DNA from: Bacillota bacterium
GTDB taxonomy: Bacteria > Bacillota > Dethiobacteria > DTU022
NCBI GenBank assembly: GCA_012727685.1
Contig: JAAYGO010000111.1
Span: 1-7,307, forward strand
Reading direction: 5' to 3'
Length of the DNA stretch: 7,307 nt
A program made the position numbers and the translations under genes. Below the pieces are notes generated by a model. The model searched no databases, was not told the origin of the DNA, and worked only from the letters and a program-made list of their open reading frames with translations. This document shows, one piece after another, positions 6,413 to 7,307 of the stretch. Within the stretch, counting starts at the first letter, position 1; each line of letters opens with the position of its first letter.

Positions 6413-6420
6413 TTAAGCAT
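6394..6420 (-). CDS. Candidate 8-residue leader peptide (MLKAFPAA)
   Basis: The ORF reads MLKAFPAA then TAG. It begins 7 bases after the GGAGG core of an essentially perfect Shine-Dalgarno (6424-6435) and lies in the transcribed leader of the corrinoid operon, about 55 bases after the predicted transcription start. An overlapping ATG at 6423-6425 (13 codons, other frame) is only 2 bases from the GGAGG core, too close for good initiation. The peptide has no run of one amino acid that would suggest classical amino-acid attenuation. Initiation here is likely from the site strength; what the peptide or its translation does is unknown. Confidence 0.5.
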   Translation of the reverse strand: MLKAFPAA

Positions 6421-6423
6421 TGC

Positions 6424-6435
6424 ATCACCTCCTTT
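6424..6435 (-). promoter_or_regulatory. Full-length consensus Shine-Dalgarno in the leader
   Basis: AAAGGAGGTGAT is complementary to 12 consecutive bases of the 16S rRNA 3' end (ATCACCTCCTTT). It is stronger than any ribosome binding site of the protein genes in this window, yet serves only a very short ORF. Alternatives are an mRNA-stabilising ribosome-docking site near the 5' end or a standby site. Confidence 0.8.
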
Positions 6436-6465
6436 GAGGGACATAATGAAGAGAATTAAATTGAT

Positions 6466-6482
6466 ATATATTTTAAATATAT
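6466..6482. promoter_or_regulatory. AT-only palindrome at the predicted transcription start
   Basis: ATATATTT and AAATATAT flank a single central base (6474), close to the predicted start point and touching the -10 box. It could be an operator. AT-only palindromes arise easily in such AT-rich DNA, so confidence is low. Confidence 0.25.
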
Positions 6483-6510
6483 TATACATTTATATAGAGA
6501 ACTTTGTCAA
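6481..6510 (-). promoter_or_regulatory. Consensus sigma-A promoter of the corrinoid-methyltransferase operon
   Basis: On the minus strand TTGACA (6505-6510) and TATAAT (6481-6486), both perfect consensus hexamers, are separated by 18 bases. Transcription should begin near 6474, giving a leader of about 215 bases before the TTG start. The surrounding DNA is strongly AT-rich, unlike the genes. Confidence 0.88.
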
Positions 6511-6703
6511 CCAGTAATGCCTAGATAATTACAAGATCATGCATCGATACCATCTTTAAAGTGTAGACGGATATTCATTCCCGGTAGGCACCAATCGGCT
6601 GCCGTTCTCATGGTTTCACTCTTCACTATCGGAAGGGATCGGGGTAAGAGGACACGAATTCTTTTTAGCAAACGAATAGATGCTGGAAACGGGGATGAAA
6701 GTT
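6511..6703. other. Upstream region of the HAD phosphatase gene, nothing firm
   Basis: This is the gene-free remainder between the divergent operons. No ORF, tRNA, riboswitch signature or convincing plus-strand promoter was seen. TTGTCA at 6504-6509 with GATAAT at 6524-6529 has only a 14-base spacer, too short for a normal promoter. Confidence 0.4.
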
Positions 6704-7307
6704 ATGCTAGCTTACCTAGTAGATTTTGACGGCACGATTAGCAGCAATGACATCACTTCCTTACTGGCGAAGCGTTTCGCCGGGCCGGCGGCGGCGCAGA
6801 TTTACAGCCGCTACCGGCAGGGTGAAATCGGGATGCGAGGGTGGTTGAAGGAAATAGCCGGCCATTTCCCCGCCGATCTGGAGAAGCTGCTGTCCGCAGC
6901 TTGCGAAGCGGCTGCCTTTACCCCGGGCTTTGCTCAATTTGCCGGATTTGCCAGGGCAGCCGGAAGGCCGCTCTATATTGCCAGCGACGGTTTCGGCTTT
7001 TACATCAAGCCAATCCTCAAGCGGCACGGCTATTTGGAATACATTACCGCCATCTACAGCAACAACCTCCGGATCGGGGACAACGGGAGGGTAACGATTG
7101 AAATCCCCTATGCCAATCATCGTTGCAGCGTCTGCGGCAACTGTAAAGCAGCCCATGTGTGCTCTCTAAAAGAAGAGGGCTATCGCGTCGTTTACATCGG
7201 CAACGGGCTCAACGATCGCTTCGGCGCCGCCCATGCCGACCTGGTATTTGCCCGGGCTGGCGACCCCCTGGCCGATTTTTTTGCTGCTCAGCAAATGGCT
7301 TTTCACC
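6704..7307 (+). CDS. MtnX-like HAD-superfamily phosphatase, 3' end outside window
   Basis: This is a class IB HAD phosphatase resembling MtnX (2-hydroxy-3-keto-5-methylthiopentenyl-1-phosphate phosphatase of methionine salvage) and phosphoserine phosphatase; 201 codons are visible and the frame is open at the right edge. HAD motif I is VDFDGTIS, with nucleophile D7 and acid D9; motif II is in YIASDG (S94); K102 in YIKPIL is the likely motif III lysine; motif IV is YIGNGLNDR (164-172). NHRCSVCGNCK (138-148) resembles the cysteine-bearing segment of MtnX relatives. In motif IV the usual metal-binding Asp of GDG is Asn (N167), while D171 is kept. Three in-frame ATGs occur at 6680, 6695 and 6704; 6704 is preferred because GGGGATGA (6691-6698) pairs well with the anti-Shine-Dalgarno and DFDGT then lies near the N-terminus. 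No methionine-salvage gene is in the window, so the substrate is open. It is divergent from the corrinoid operon. Confidence 0.85.
   Translation, partial: MLAYLVDFDGTISSNDITSLLAKRFAGPAAAQIYSRYRQGEIGMRGWLKEIAGHFPADLEKLLSAACEAAAFTPGFAQFAGFARAAGRPLYIASDGFGFYIKPILKRHGYLEYITAIYSNNLRIGDNGRVTIEIPYANHRCSVCGNCKAAHVCSLKEEGYRVVYIGNGLNDRFGAAHADLVFARAGDPLADFFAAQQMAFH

Larger units (their letters stand above)
6313..6420 (-). other. Small ORF interrupted by an in-frame amber codon
   Basis: The frame that starts at the ATG at 6418-6420 meets TAG at 6394-6396, then continues open for 26 codons to TGA at 6313-6315. If the TAG were read through (by suppression or pyrrolysine insertion), the product would be 35 residues, with a charged, protein-like tail containing GEREKLKQTL and LFIELKSK. 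An open run of 26 codons is not rare by chance, so the extension alone is weak evidence. No homologue is recognised. TAG also ends the serpin and methyltransferase genes in this window, so it serves as an ordinary stop here at least sometimes. Confidence 0.3.

Noticed and set aside
6259..6474. Cobalamin riboswitch in the corrinoid-operon leader
   Set aside because: No B12-box-like sequence was seen, and the region is shorter and more AT-rich than typical cobalamin riboswitches. A covariance-model search with the Rfam cobalamin model would settle it.
6563..6572. GTAGACGGAT, matching the edge of repeat copies A and B
   Set aside because: Only ten bases match and nothing of the C-rich core follows, so it is not called a third copy.
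1..7307. CRISPR arrays, tRNA or rRNA genes, transposase genes
   Set aside because: None was seen on either strand; the only repeats are the two copies described.

Overview
The window reads as chromosomal DNA from an anaerobic, probably acetogenic, syntrophic or sulfate-reducing member of the Clostridia (Peptococcaceae/Sporomusa-like). The grounds are a corrinoid protein paired with a UroD-fold methyltransferase, strong Gram-positive Shine-Dalgarno sequences, a consensus sigma-A promoter, a clostridial-type RlmN (GSGEP variant) and moderately GC-rich coding DNA with AT-rich control regions. This placement is an inference from gene content, not a database result.

Layout. Bases 1-957 hold the 3' part of a serpin gene (its start lies outside the window), followed by a DUF169 gene (1011-1772), both on the plus strand. 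A gene-free stretch (1773-2131) carries copy A of a GC-rich palindromic repeat. Next comes a plus-strand two-gene operon, rlmN (2132-3178) and a creatininase-family amidohydrolase (3195-3965). It is followed by copy B of the same repeat in the opposite orientation and a bidirectional terminator (4206-4234). The minus-strand operon beyond it is transcribed leftwards from a consensus promoter at 6481-6510: a roughly 215-base structured leader, a corrinoid protein (5623-6258, TTG start) and a UroD-family methyltransferase (4266-5618). At the right edge a plus-strand MtnX-like HAD phosphatase (6704 onward) runs out of the window.

How the genes work together. The corrinoid protein and the methyltransferase are almost certainly one functional unit. 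The corrinoid protein carries a methyl group on cobalt, and the UroD-fold enzyme moves that methyl to or from an unknown substrate. The second methyltransferase and the reductive activator such a system needs are not in the window. The DUF169 gene may be linked to this metabolism, but it is on the other strand over 2 kb away. RlmN and the creatininase homologue are clearly co-transcribed, with no obvious shared pathway.

The most unusual part is the leader of the corrinoid operon. A 12-base match to the full anti-Shine-Dalgarno complement sits 3 bases before an 8-codon ORF (MLKAFPAA, then TAG), with its GGAGG core at the normal 7-base spacing. That ORF overlaps one arm of a hairpin, its frame stays open for 26 more codons after the amber codon, and a second hairpin covers the ribosome binding site of the corrinoid gene. 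This could be a translation-controlled switch, an mRNA-stabilising element, or a small protein read through an amber codon. The second notable structure is the pair of inverted, diverged repeats bracketing the rlmN-creatininase cassette.
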